DNA of 7,225 nt from Deltaproteobacteria bacterium CG_4_8_14_3_um_filter_43_13 (GTDB lineage Bacteria; Desulfobacterota; UBA8473). Both the position numbers and the translations under genes were made by a program. The DNA is taken from the NCBI GenBank assembly GCA_002782605.1, contig PFIF01000094.1, positions 1-7,225 on the forward strand. Direction: 5' to 3'. The notes below the pieces were generated by a model. That model worked only from the letters and a program-made list of their open reading frames with translations, was not told the DNA's origin and ran no database searches. This document shows positions 1-5,655 of this stretch, piece after piece (positions within the stretch are counted from its first letter, which is position 1; the number at the start of each line of letters is the position of its first letter).

Positions 1-24
1 AGCGATTCTTCACCCCCACCCTGC

Positions 25-47
25 CCCTCCCCCATCAAGGGGGAGGG
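25..47. repeat. GC-rich hairpin upstream of uvrA
   Basis: A perfect 9-bp inverted repeat (CCCTCCCCC / GGGGGAGGG) encloses a 5-base loop. It follows a C-rich tract (11-33) and runs into the 57-bp repeat that begins at 36. No T-run follows the stem, so it is not a classical intrinsic terminator. C-rich/G-rich hairpins of this type are common dispersed palindromes in environmental bacterial genomes, which is from general knowledge and was not searched here. The G-rich arm recurs at the far end of the window (after reverse complementing), where the window stops before the other arm would appear. Confidence 0.75.
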
Positions 48-92
48 AATGTTTATAGTAATTCATAGTAAAGGTATTAAAGGGACATTCCA
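36..92 (+). repeat. 57-bp leader repeat, copy 1 (upstream of uvrA)
   Basis: These 57 bases match the reverse complement of 7169-7225 at 56 positions; the one difference is G at 51 against A in the other copy. The copy ends 16 bases before the uvrA ATG. Inside it are two copies of ATAGTAA (55-61 and 65-71) exactly one helical turn apart. A 7-bp inverted repeat, GGAATGT (46-52) and ACATTCC (85-91), encloses most of it. A weak promoter-like pair, TTTATA (52-57) and TATTAA (75-80) with a 17-base spacer, reads towards uvrA. Whether it is a mobile repeat or a shared regulatory leader cannot be decided from one window. Confidence 0.9.
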
Positions 93-108
93 CTAGGATT
101 AGAAAATC

Positions 109-2925
109 ATGGTAAGCAACAAAATAATAATCAAAGGGGCCAGAGAACATAACCTTAAGAATATTGATGTTGATATTCCCAGAGATAAATTGGTAGTAAT
201 CACAGGATTGAGCGGGTCTGGAAAATCAACCCTTGCATTCGATACTATTTATGCTGAAGGACAGCGAAGATATGTGGAGTCTCTTTCTGCTTATGCCCGG
301 CAGTTCCTGGAACAGATGGAAAAGCCTGACGTAGAATCCATTGAGGGTCTTTCGCCGGCTATCTCTATTGAACAAAAAGCAATTAGTAAAAATCCTCGTT
401 CTACTGTCGCAACGGTTACTGAGATATACGACTATCTGCGAGTACTGTTTGCCAGGGTCGGTAAACCTTTTTGCTATAAATGCGGCAAAGAGATTCTCTC
501 TCAAACTGTTCAGCAAATCGTTGACCAAATAATCGAGTTACCGGATGAAACCAGGGTCGTCATCTTATCACCAATAGTTAGGGGAAGAAAGGGGGAATAT
601 AGAAGAGAGCTGAACCAACTACGAAAGGATGGTTATGTGAGGGTTAAAATTGATGCGGAGGTAAGAGACCTGAGCGAAGAGATCATCCTGGATAAAAACA
701 AGAAGCACCATATAGATGTCATAATAGACCGACTTATCATTAAGGGAGATATAAAAAAGAGGCTTGCAGACTCTCTGGAGACCGCCCTTAACCTCTCCGA
801 AGGAATAGTTAAGGTAGAGATAATTGGTGGTGAGGAACTAACATTCAGTGAAAAGTTTGCCTGTATAGACTGTGGTATCAGTTACCCAGAAATAACCCCA
901 AGGATGTTCTCCTTTAACAATCCTTACGGAGCCTGTCCTACTTGTGGAGGGTTGGGGACTACCATGCACTTCGACCCTGATCTTGTTTTACCCAACCCCA
1001 GTTTGTCGCTGAGGGAAGGGGCAATTTTGCCCTGGGCCGGGAGAAACTCCAGCTATTTCCATCAGATGTTAGATGCCTTGAGTGAGCACTATGAGATAGA
1101 CATATACACCCCCTTCAAGGACTTGTCTCCTGAAGTTCAACATGCCCTCCTATATGGTTCAGGAGAGGAAAAGATAAAATTCTACTTTGAATTAAATGGA
1201 CGGAAGATCTTTCATCATAAAGAGTTTGAAGGGGTTATAAGTAACCTTGAACGCCGATATAGGGAAACCGATTCCGACTTCATTCGAGAAGAATTAGAGA
1301 GGTATATGAACAATAATCCCTGTCCTGCCTGTCATGGAAACAGATTACGTCAGGAGAGCCTTTTCGTTAAGGTAGACGGCAGGTCAATATGTGATATAAC
1401 GAACCTCTCAATAAAAGAAGCCTTCAAACTATTCTATAACATTCGGCTAAGTGATCGGGATATGGAGATAGCAGCGCGAATATTAAAAGAGATTCGGGAA
1501 AGGTTGGGATTTCTGATAAATGTCGGCGTAGACTATTTAACCTTGGATCGGTCATCAGCTACTCTATCTGGGGGGGAGGGGCAACGTATCAGGCTTGCTA
1601 CTCAGATTGGTTCGAGCCTGGTAGGAGTTCTCTATATATTGGATGAGCCCAGTATAGGATTGCATCAAAGGGACAATATCAGACTCCTTGAAGCCTTGAA
1701 GAGATTACGCGATATAGGCAACACTGTATTGGTTGTAGAACACGATGAAGAAACCATTCTTTCATCTGACTATATCGTGGATATGGGTCCGGGCGCAGGG
1801 GTTGACGGCGGAAATGTAGTCTTCTGTGGTACACCACAAGAAATAGTTAAAGACGAAAATTCTTTAACAGGAAAGTATCTCTCCAGAAAATTAACGATTC
1901 CAGTACCTATTAAACGACGCAGGCCTGACAAAAGATACTTCGTTGTAAAGGGGGCTTCTGAAAACAACTTGAAAAATATATCGGTTAAGATACCCCTGGG
2001 CCTGTTTAATTGTGTGACCGGGGTTTCTGGTTCAGGGAAAAGTACATTGGTAATTGATACAATATGCAGGGTTTTAGCTCAAAAACTCTACCATACCAGA
2101 GAACGAGCTGGAAAGGTTACGGGGGTTGAAGGGCTAGAGTATATTGATAAAGTTATAGATATAGACCAGAGCCCAATAGGAAGAACCCCTCGCTCTAATC
2201 CAGCTACCTATACCGGGGTTTTTACTCATATCCGAGATATATTCTCCAAACTCCCAGAATCAAGAGCACGGGGATATAGGCCAGGAAGATACAGTTTTAA
2301 TGTCAGGGGAGGAAGGTGTGAAGCATGCAGAGGTGACGGAACCATAAAGATCGAGATGCATTTCCTTCCTGATGTTTATGTTATGTGTGAGGTATGTAAG
2401 GGGAGAAGATACAACAGGGAAACATTAGAAATACAATACAAAGGAAAGAATATTGCTGATATCTTAGACATGACGGTAGATCAGGCCTTTGCTTTTTTAA
2501 ATAGAATCCCAAAGATCAAGGCAAAACTTCAGACCCTTTCTGACGTGGGCTTAAATTATATAAAATTAGGACAGTCAGCTACTACCCTTTCGGGTGGAGA
2601 AGCTCAAAGGGTAAGGTTGGCAAAAGAATTAAGCAAAAGGAGTACAGGGAAGACCCTCTATATTCTGGATGAACCAACTACAGGCCTTCATTTTGCTGAC
2701 ATTCAAAAGTTACTCCATGTTTTAAATAAACTGATCGATGCAGGGAATACGGTTATTGTAATCGAGCATAACCTTGATGTAATAAAAACCGCAGACTTTA
2801 TAATTGATTTAGGGCCAGAAGGTGGAGAAAAAGGTGGGGAAGTAGTGGCATGTGGAACCCCGGAAGAACTGACAGGCATACGTGAATCTTACACCGGTCA
2901 ATTTTTAAAGAAGGTAATCAATTAA
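109..2925 (+). CDS. uvrA: UvrABC excinuclease subunit A (UvrA)
   Basis: UvrA is the cytoplasmic ATPase that finds bulky DNA lesions as a dimer and loads UvrB in nucleotide excision repair. The 938 residues match the usual full length of about 940. The order of motifs is that of UvrA: Walker A at 33-41 (GLSGSGKST), zinc finger 1 with C252, C255, C276 and C279, ABC signature at 486-492, Walker B ending in D512-E513, second Walker A at 638-646, zinc finger 2 with C737, C740, C760 and C763, second signature at 827-833 and second Walker B at 850-855. All key residues are present. The first signature reads LSGGEGQ rather than the commoner LSGGEAQ. A weak AGGA lies 10 bases before the ATG and no better start is visible. 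No LexA-like operator was recognised in the short leader, which is mostly the 57-bp repeat. It appears to be transcribed alone and converges on the atp cluster. Confidence 0.98.
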   Translation: MVSNKIIIKGAREHNLKNIDVDIPRDKLVVITGLSGSGKSTLAFDTIYAEGQRRYVESLSAYARQFLEQMEKPDVESIEGLSPAISIEQKAISKNPRSTVATVTEIYDYLRVLFARVGKPFCYKCGKEILSQTVQQIVDQIIELPDETRVVILSPIVRGRKGEYRRELNQLRKDGYVRVKIDAEVRDLSEEIILDKNKKHHIDVIIDRLIIKGDIKKRLADSLETALNLSEGIVKVEIIGGEELTFSEKFACIDCGISYPEITPRMFSFNNPYGACPTCGGLGTTMHFDPDLVLPNPSLSLREGAILPWAGRNSSYFHQMLDALSEHYEIDIYTPFKDLSPEVQHALLYGSGEEKIKFYFELNGRKIFHHKEFEGVISNLERRYRETDSDFIREELERYMNNNPCPACHGNRLRQESLFVKVDGRSICDITNLSIKEAFKLFYNIRLSDRDMEIAARILKEIRERLGFLINVGVDYLTLDRSSATLSGGEGQRIRLATQIGSSLVGVLYILDEPSIGLHQRDNIRLLEALKRLRDIGNTVLVVEHDEETILSSDYIVDMGPGAGVDGGNVVFCGTPQEIVKDENSLTGKYLSRKLTIPVPIKRRRPDKRYFVVKGASENNLKNISVKIPLGLFNCVTGVSGSGKSTLVIDTICRVLAQKLYHTRERAGKVTGVEGLEYIDKVIDIDQSPIGRTPRSNPATYTGVFTHIRDIFSKLPESRARGYRPGRYSFNVRGGRCEACRGDGTIKIEMHFLPDVYVMCEVCKGRRYNRETLEIQYKGKNIADILDMTVDQAFAFLNRIPKIKAKLQTLSDVGLNYIKLGQSATTLSGGEAQRVRLAKELSKRSTGKTLYILDEPTTGLHFADIQKLLHVLNKLIDAGNTVIVIEHNLDVIKTADFIIDLGPEGGEKGGEVVACGTPEELTGIRESYTGQFLKKVIN

Positions 2926-2946
2926 AGTTAGTAGTACCTATTCAGG

Positions 2947-3040
2947 TAGGCACAGGGCACCAAAGGCACAAAGTAGGAAAAAAACGATGAAACGACCCTG
3001 CTCTGCTTTGTGCCTATGTGCCTTTGCCACTTTGTGCCTG
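2947..3040. repeat. Imperfect inverted repeat of GGCACAAAG units
   Basis: Arms 2947-2973 and 3014-3040 are imperfect reverse complements (20 of 27 positions, no gaps) around a 40-base centre. Both arms are built of short units such as AAAGGCACA and TTTGTGCCT. It lies 21 bases after the uvrA stop, between convergent genes, so it may help end transcription from either side; this role is inferred. No clear T-run follows the stem. Tandem GGCACAAAG-type units are known as dispersed sequence in environmental genomes, but no search was possible here. Confidence 0.7.
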
Positions 3041-3060
3041 AGTAGTTACGAAAAAACAAT

Positions 3061-3186
3061 GATGGCTTCTTAAAAAGTCCATCTGCGGCGTTGCACTGCA
3101 TCCTTCGTCGTTGCGGTGTACCCCTAAGTACGCCTCACTCCTCAGGATTTGCGCGCCTTGCATCTGGAGCTTTTTACTTTGCCATC
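3061..3186. repeat. 126-bp dispersed-type palindromic repeat
   Basis: The stretch begins with GATGGC and ends with GCCATC. Its outer 30-35 bases are imperfect inverted copies: the left end reads TAAAAAGTCCATCTGC, and the reverse complement of the right end reads TAAAAAGCTCCAGATGC. The centre (about 3095-3160) is more GC-rich than the surrounding genes and has no credible reading frame. It fills the space between the convergent uvrA and atpE genes and ends 11 bases before the atpE stop. It resembles the long palindromic intergenic repeats found in many copies in some environmental bacteria. The left 23 bases recur, inverted, at 6409-6431 with two differences. Confidence 0.75.
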
Positions 3187-3197
3187 CCAATTTTGAT

Positions 3198-3527
3198 TTA
3201 TAGCTTCATATACAGCATAAAGGATATTACAAAAGCATAGATAACCAGGGACTCAATCAAAGCAAGACCAATAATCATTGGCGTCATTATCTGACCTGAA
3301 GCACCTGGATTCCTGGCAATACCTTCAAGCCCGGCTGCAATGGCTCTGCCCTGCCCCAATCCACCACCGAAGGCAGCAATCCCAATGGCAAATCCACTCG
3401 CTATGGCTATAGCACTCTTCGTCGTGGAATCTAAAACTCCACTTCCTTCTGCTGCAAAAGCCACAGGGACAATGGAAAATAAGGTAACAACTAGAAGAAA
3501 CAAAATCATTCTTGCCCTTCGCTTCAT
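3198..3527 (-). CDS. atpE: ATP synthase F0 subunit c with signal peptide
   Basis: Subunit c forms the rotating membrane ring that carries ions through ATP synthase. The 109-residue precursor begins with a basic, hydrophobic leader (residues 1-25) ending AFA before AEGSG, a plausible signal peptidase site that would leave 84 residues, normal for c. Helix 1 (about 37-62) has the glycine-rich GGGLGQG with Q59. The polar loop holds ARNP (71-74). Helix 2 carries the ion-binding E92 with S93 and Y97. The ATG at 3527 is preferred because a strong AAAGGAGG (3535-3542) lies 7 bases before it; the TTG at 3533 would leave only one base. It is the last gene of the F0 cluster, 71 bases after atpB, and its strong ribosome site fits the high copy number of c. 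Q59, E92 and S93 are also the residues used by sodium-binding c subunits, but the ion cannot be settled from sequence. Confidence 0.96.
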   Translation of the reverse strand: MKRRARMILFLLVVTLFSIVPVAFAAEGSGVLDSTTKSAIAIASGFAIGIAAFGGGLGQGRAIAAGLEGIARNPGASGQIMTPMIIGLALIESLVIYAFVISFMLYMKL

Positions 3528-3534
3528 CCGCAAT

Positions 3535-3542
3535 CCTCCTTT
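3535..3542 (-). promoter_or_regulatory. Strong ribosome binding site of atpE
   Basis: On the minus strand this reads AAAGGAGG, 7 bases before the ATG at 3527. It is the strongest Shine-Dalgarno match in the cluster, and it selects this ATG over the TTG two codons upstream. Confidence 0.85.
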
Positions 3543-3598
3543 CTTTTTAGAGATTAAATATCATAGACAACACTTAGACCTTACTCTTTTATCACTCT

Positions 3599-4309
3599 TT
3601 AATGTTCTTCAGCAAGAGCACCTGATATGTACATCATTGAAAGAAGAATAAACACTAAAGATTGAATGACGGAAACAAAAATTCCAAGACCCAATGCAAA
3701 GATCGGAACAATCAGGGGTATCAAACCAGAAAAGATCACCAGAACCAAATGATCCCCTGTAATATTTCCGAATAACCGAAGGGATAATGATAATGGACGG
3801 GCTAAATGACTTATAACCTCAATAGGAAACATCAGCGGGGCTATAGGCCAAAAAGACCCGGTAAACTGTTTCACATACTTCCATCCATGTCTCTTAATCC
3901 CTACATAATGATAGTAGAAGAATACAGTTAGTGCACATGCGGCCGTTGTATTGATATTGTCTGTTGGCGGCAAAAACCCTGGGAAAAGCCCTAACAGATT
4001 ACAGAACAATATAAATATGGCAAGGGTACCGATCAAAGGTAAAAACCTTCTTCCCTCATGTCCTAATGTGTTTTCTACCAATCCAAGGACTGCTTCAACA
4101 AGCACCTCCAGAAAATTTGCAATACTAGCTTTGCCTTCAGGAATAAGGTCTTTAGACTTTCTTGCATAACCTATAAGGACAAGAATAGTTAGAACCAAAA
4201 ATACCAGTATTCCATGATAAACAGCATTAGCGTCATGCTCATGACCCAAAAGAGATGTAAAAAAATCAAAGAACGGTAATGTTGAAACCCATGTAAAATC
4301 ATGTCCCAT
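3599..4309 (-). CDS. atpB: ATP synthase F0 subunit a
   Basis: Subunit a is the membrane stator that provides the two ion half-channels next to the c ring. The 236 residues are a normal length for the shorter bacterial type. Diagnostic segments are the PPTDNINTT loop (114-122), the SLRLFGN motif with the essential arginine R178, and the QSLVFILLSMMYISGA segment near the C-terminus (216-231). Five or six hydrophobic helices can be made out. The N-terminus has a short HDFTW segment before the first helix, as in other a subunits. The ATG at 4309 has a GGGGAGAAGG purine tract starting some 16 bases before it. It lies 15 bases after atpI and 71 bases before atpE, so cotranscription is likely. Confidence 0.98.
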   Translation of the reverse strand: MGHDFTWVSTLPFFDFFTSLLGHEHDANAVYHGILVFLVLTILVLIGYARKSKDLIPEGKASIANFLEVLVEAVLGLVENTLGHEGRRFLPLIGTLAIFILFCNLLGLFPGFLPPTDNINTTAACALTVFFYYHYVGIKRHGWKYVKQFTGSFWPIAPLMFPIEVISHLARPLSLSLRLFGNITGDHLVLVIFSGLIPLIVPIFALGLGIFVSVIQSLVFILLSMMYISGALAEEH

Positions 4310-4324
4310 GATCTGCCTTCTCCC

Positions 4325-4705
4325 CTATGATTTCTTTAATACTTGAACAAATCCATCTAGAGCAATACCGATGAATACCGTCGAGAGTCCTATTATTAGA
4401 CCAAGCGTATTCACAATACCGGAATAGATAACCACAAATATAATTGCAACTAGGGCAGCAAATTTAAAAAAATAACTCAATGCGAAAGCCGCAGCATTAT
4501 CTCCCTTTTTAAAACCACCCTCAATAATCTTGCGAAGAAACCAAAAATTTAGGATGACTATAGCCCCTCCTAAAAACACTCCCAGGGTAACAGCATATGA
4601 TTTATAGACTATGCTGCCCAGGGTAAGAACCAGAAGTATTATAATATTATTTCTCTGAATAGAAGTAAGCCTTGATTCTTCTTTAACTTCTTTAACTTCA
4701 TTCAC
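4325..4705 (-). CDS. atpI: ATP synthase subunit I (AtpI family)
   Basis: This small membrane protein matches the ATP synthase I family by position, size and hydrophobic pattern. It has four helices (about 20-38, 38-57, 73-94 and 98-120) and a charged loop, IEGGFKKGDN (61-70), between helices 2 and 3. AtpI proteins help assemble the c ring or handle cations in some bacteria and are not part of the finished enzyme. The start chosen is the GTG at 4705, giving 126 residues. AGGAG (4713-4717) lies 7 bases before it and overlaps the upstream stop codon, a typical coupled arrangement. An ATG at 4732 would add nine residues and overlap atpZ by 23 bases, with a poorer ribosome site. The N-terminus has a small direct repeat (EVKEVKEE). 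Confidence 0.85.
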   Translation of the reverse strand: MNEVKEVKEESRLTSIQRNNIIILLVLTLGSIVYKSYAVTLGVFLGGAIVILNFWFLRKIIEGGFKKGDNAAAFALSYFFKFAALVAIIFVVIYSGIVNTLGLIIGLSTVFIGIALDGFVQVLKKS

Positions 4706-4709
4706 ACAA

Positions 4710-4943
4710 TTACTCCTGGTTAATTCCGTCATCCTTTTCTATATCCTTCAGTAACCTAAATAGACTTCTGAACCCGGCTACAATACCAAACAGCATGAAG
4801 ATTATTGTTAACCATGGTTCAGTATTGAACAACCTGTCTAACCACCATCCAAAGAGGATGCCAATAACAACCGAGATAACCATTTCCAGCCCAATCGTAC
4901 TGTATCTACCGATCAGCCTGAAAAGTTTTCTCTTATTCTCCAT
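4710..4943 (-). CDS. atpZ: AtpZ/AtpI-family small F0-associated membrane protein
   Basis: The 77 residues fit the ATPase gene 1 (AtpZ) family: a basic N-terminus, helix 1 (about 15-36) ending GWWLDRLF, a short TEPW turn, helix 2 (about 43-62) containing the LFGIVAGFRS signature, and an acidic tail. Family members are encoded at the head of atp operons and have been linked to cation supply or assembly of the F0 sector; the precise role here is unknown. It is the first gene of the cluster, and its stop lies 4 bases before the GTG of atpI, which suggests translational coupling. The ATG at 4943 is the first usable start because an in-frame TGA lies two codons upstream (4947-4949). Its ribosome site is weak. 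Confidence 0.87.
   Translation of the reverse strand: MENKRKLFRLIGRYSTIGLEMVISVVIGILFGWWLDRLFNTEPWLTIIFMLFGIVAGFRSLFRLLKDIEKDDGINQE
4713..4717 (-). promoter_or_regulatory. Ribosome binding site deciding the atpI start
   Basis: AGGAG on the minus strand lies 7 bases before the GTG at 4705. It is embedded in the last codons of atpZ, just before its TAA (4712-4710). It supports the GTG start over the overlapping ATG at 4732. Confidence 0.7.
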
Positions 4944-4998
4944 CGATCAACTACTGTCATTGCAACAATTGGACTTTCCTAAAAAGATAATACAAAAA

Positions 4999-5016
4999 TG
5001 AATGAATATTCATTTA
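4999..5016. promoter_or_regulatory. Operator-like palindrome at the atp transcription start
   Basis: The 18 bases TGAATGAATATTCATTTA contain a perfect 14-bp palindrome (5001-5014) and would be an 18-bp palindrome but for one base (5015). Palindromes of the form TGAATGA...TCATTCA are known operators of TetR-family regulators of the FadR type. It begins one base after the predicted transcription start of the atp operon, where a bound repressor would block initiation. The surrounding sequence is AT-rich, so a chance palindrome cannot be excluded. No regulator gene is in the window. Confidence 0.4.
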
Positions 5017-5023
5017 TCATTTC

Positions 5024-5051
5024 ATTTAACATACTACTATATTTTTGTCAA
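5024..5051 (-). promoter_or_regulatory. Predicted sigma-70 promoter of the atp F0 operon
   Basis: On the minus strand a perfect -35 box TTGACA (5051-5046) is followed, after 16 bases, by TTAAAT (5029-5024), a 4-of-6 match to TATAAT. A TG precedes an overlapping alternative -10, one base further on. Transcription would start near 5017, giving a leader of about 73 bases before atpZ. The -35 box lies 22 bases beyond the end of the miniature element at 5074. Confidence 0.5.
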
Positions 5052-5073
5052 CAATTTTAACCAGAAATGTTAG

Positions 5074-5478
5074 CTAAACTTGAAAAGTGAACAGTTTAAA
5101 CTTTAAAACTGAACACCCTGGGCAGCATTAATTTTCACTTTTTGGATATCAATCAGGTTATTACGATGCCAGAATCTAATCTCAGAGACGGTTTGGTTAA
5201 GGGGATAAATGATAGAAAAGCATTGGGGGTTTTTACGATACTCCTTAAGCAAAGCGAAGAATCTTACTTTCCCAATGCCGAGGATTTCCTGGATATATTT
5301 TCTTTCAATTTCGTGTTTGAGGTACCGTCCCAAAAGGTTTTGAACCTGATCATCAGTATATTTTTTGTGTACTTGAACCATAGCCTTGAACCTCCGTTTT
5401 TGATCCAAGGCTACAACGTTTCAGGTGTCTACTTTTCAAGTTTAAATTCAATAAAACCTGTCCACTTTTCAAGTTTAG
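5074..5478. mobile_element. 405-bp internally deleted insertion element with double terminal repeats
   Basis: The outer 24 bases at each end (5074-5097 and 5455-5478) are inverted copies matching at 22 positions. Each end holds a second copy of the same motif further in. The four 18-base units are AAACTTGAAAAGTGAACA (5076-5093), AAACTTTAAAACTGAACA (5098-5115), AAACTTGAAAAGTAGACA (minus strand, 5443-5426) and AAACTTGAAAAGTGGACA (minus strand, 5476-5459). The interior is filled by a shortened transposase frame on the minus strand. No flanking direct duplication was found. The element is too short to encode a working transposase and would depend on an intact relative elsewhere. It separates the promoter of the atp operon from that of the lipoprotein gene. 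Confidence 0.8.
5103..5381 (-). pseudogene. Internally deleted DDE integrase-type transposase, N- and C-terminal ends fused in frame
   Basis: The 92-codon frame starts at the ATG at 5381, with GGAGG 9 bases upstream; a TTG at 5408 would extend it without a ribosome site. Residues 1-57 look like the N-terminal helix-turn-helix of an integrase-core (rve) transposase: KKYTDDQVQNLL, then ERKYIQEILGIGKVRFFALL, then a YRKNP segment. From about residue 58, the text IYPLNQTVSEIRFWHRNN followed by LIDIQKVK and a final GVQF resembles, from memory of the family, the extreme C-terminal tail of the same kind of transposase. The catalytic DDE core, some 300 or more residues, is missing, yet the frame is kept across the junction. 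The product might still bind the terminal repeats but cannot catalyse transposition. The assignment of the tail is less certain than that of the N-terminal part. Confidence 0.72.
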
Positions 5479-5500
5479 ATTGCAATCATAAATAAAGTGT

Positions 5501-5530
5501 TTGACAGTCTAAGCTCAGGTATGTTAAAAA
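5501..5530 (+). promoter_or_regulatory. Predicted promoter of the lipoprotein gene
   Basis: A perfect TTGACA (5501-5506) is followed after 18 bases by TAAAAA (5525-5530), a 4-of-6 match to TATAAT, on the plus strand. Transcription would start near 5537, leaving a leader of almost 120 bases before the gene. The leader shows only short palindromes such as TACCGGTA (5587-5594) and no recognised riboswitch. The promoter starts 22 bases beyond the miniature element. Confidence 0.4.
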
Positions 5531-5655
5531 ATGCTGAACAGTTACCTTTTTTAAAGGAACTGACAACAGAATTTTATCTATAGGTTTACCGGTAGAGAGG
5601 TATATACTACATTGTCAGATACGGACGGGATAGGAATAAAGAGAGGAGACCCTAA

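Noticed and set aside
93..108. Possible SOS (LexA) operator before uvrA
   Set aside because: Neither a CTGT-N8-ACAG type nor a GAAC-N4-GTTC type palindrome is present; the leader is almost entirely the 57-bp repeat.
226..528. Minus-strand open frame inside uvrA
   Set aside because: It lies within the first ABC domain of UvrA and shows no domain or ribosome site of its own.
2926..3197. CRISPR-like array in the convergent gap
   Set aside because: The repeated GGCACAAAG units are short, partly inverted and lack regular spacers; no cas gene is nearby.
3340..3651. Plus-strand open frame opposite atpE
   Set aside because: It is a shadow of atpE, whose sequence is plainly conserved; the product is low-complexity and extends over the atpE ribosome site.
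5478..5487. Perfect 10-bp palindrome GATTGCAATC upstream of the lipoprotein promoter
   Set aside because: It is short, overlaps the last base of the element's terminal repeat and does not extend; chance is a sufficient explanation.
5064..5488. Target-site duplication flanking the miniature element
   Set aside because: The bases just outside (GTTAG on the left, ATTGC on the right) do not match, so no duplication can be claimed.
5142..5495. Plus-strand 117-codon open frame across the miniature element
   Set aside because: It is the antisense of the transposase remnant and runs through the terminal repeats; it has no ribosome site or recognisable protein features.
5537..5655. Riboswitch in the roughly 120-base leader of the lipoprotein gene
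   Set aside because: Only weak, short complementarities are visible and no known riboswitch core was recognised.
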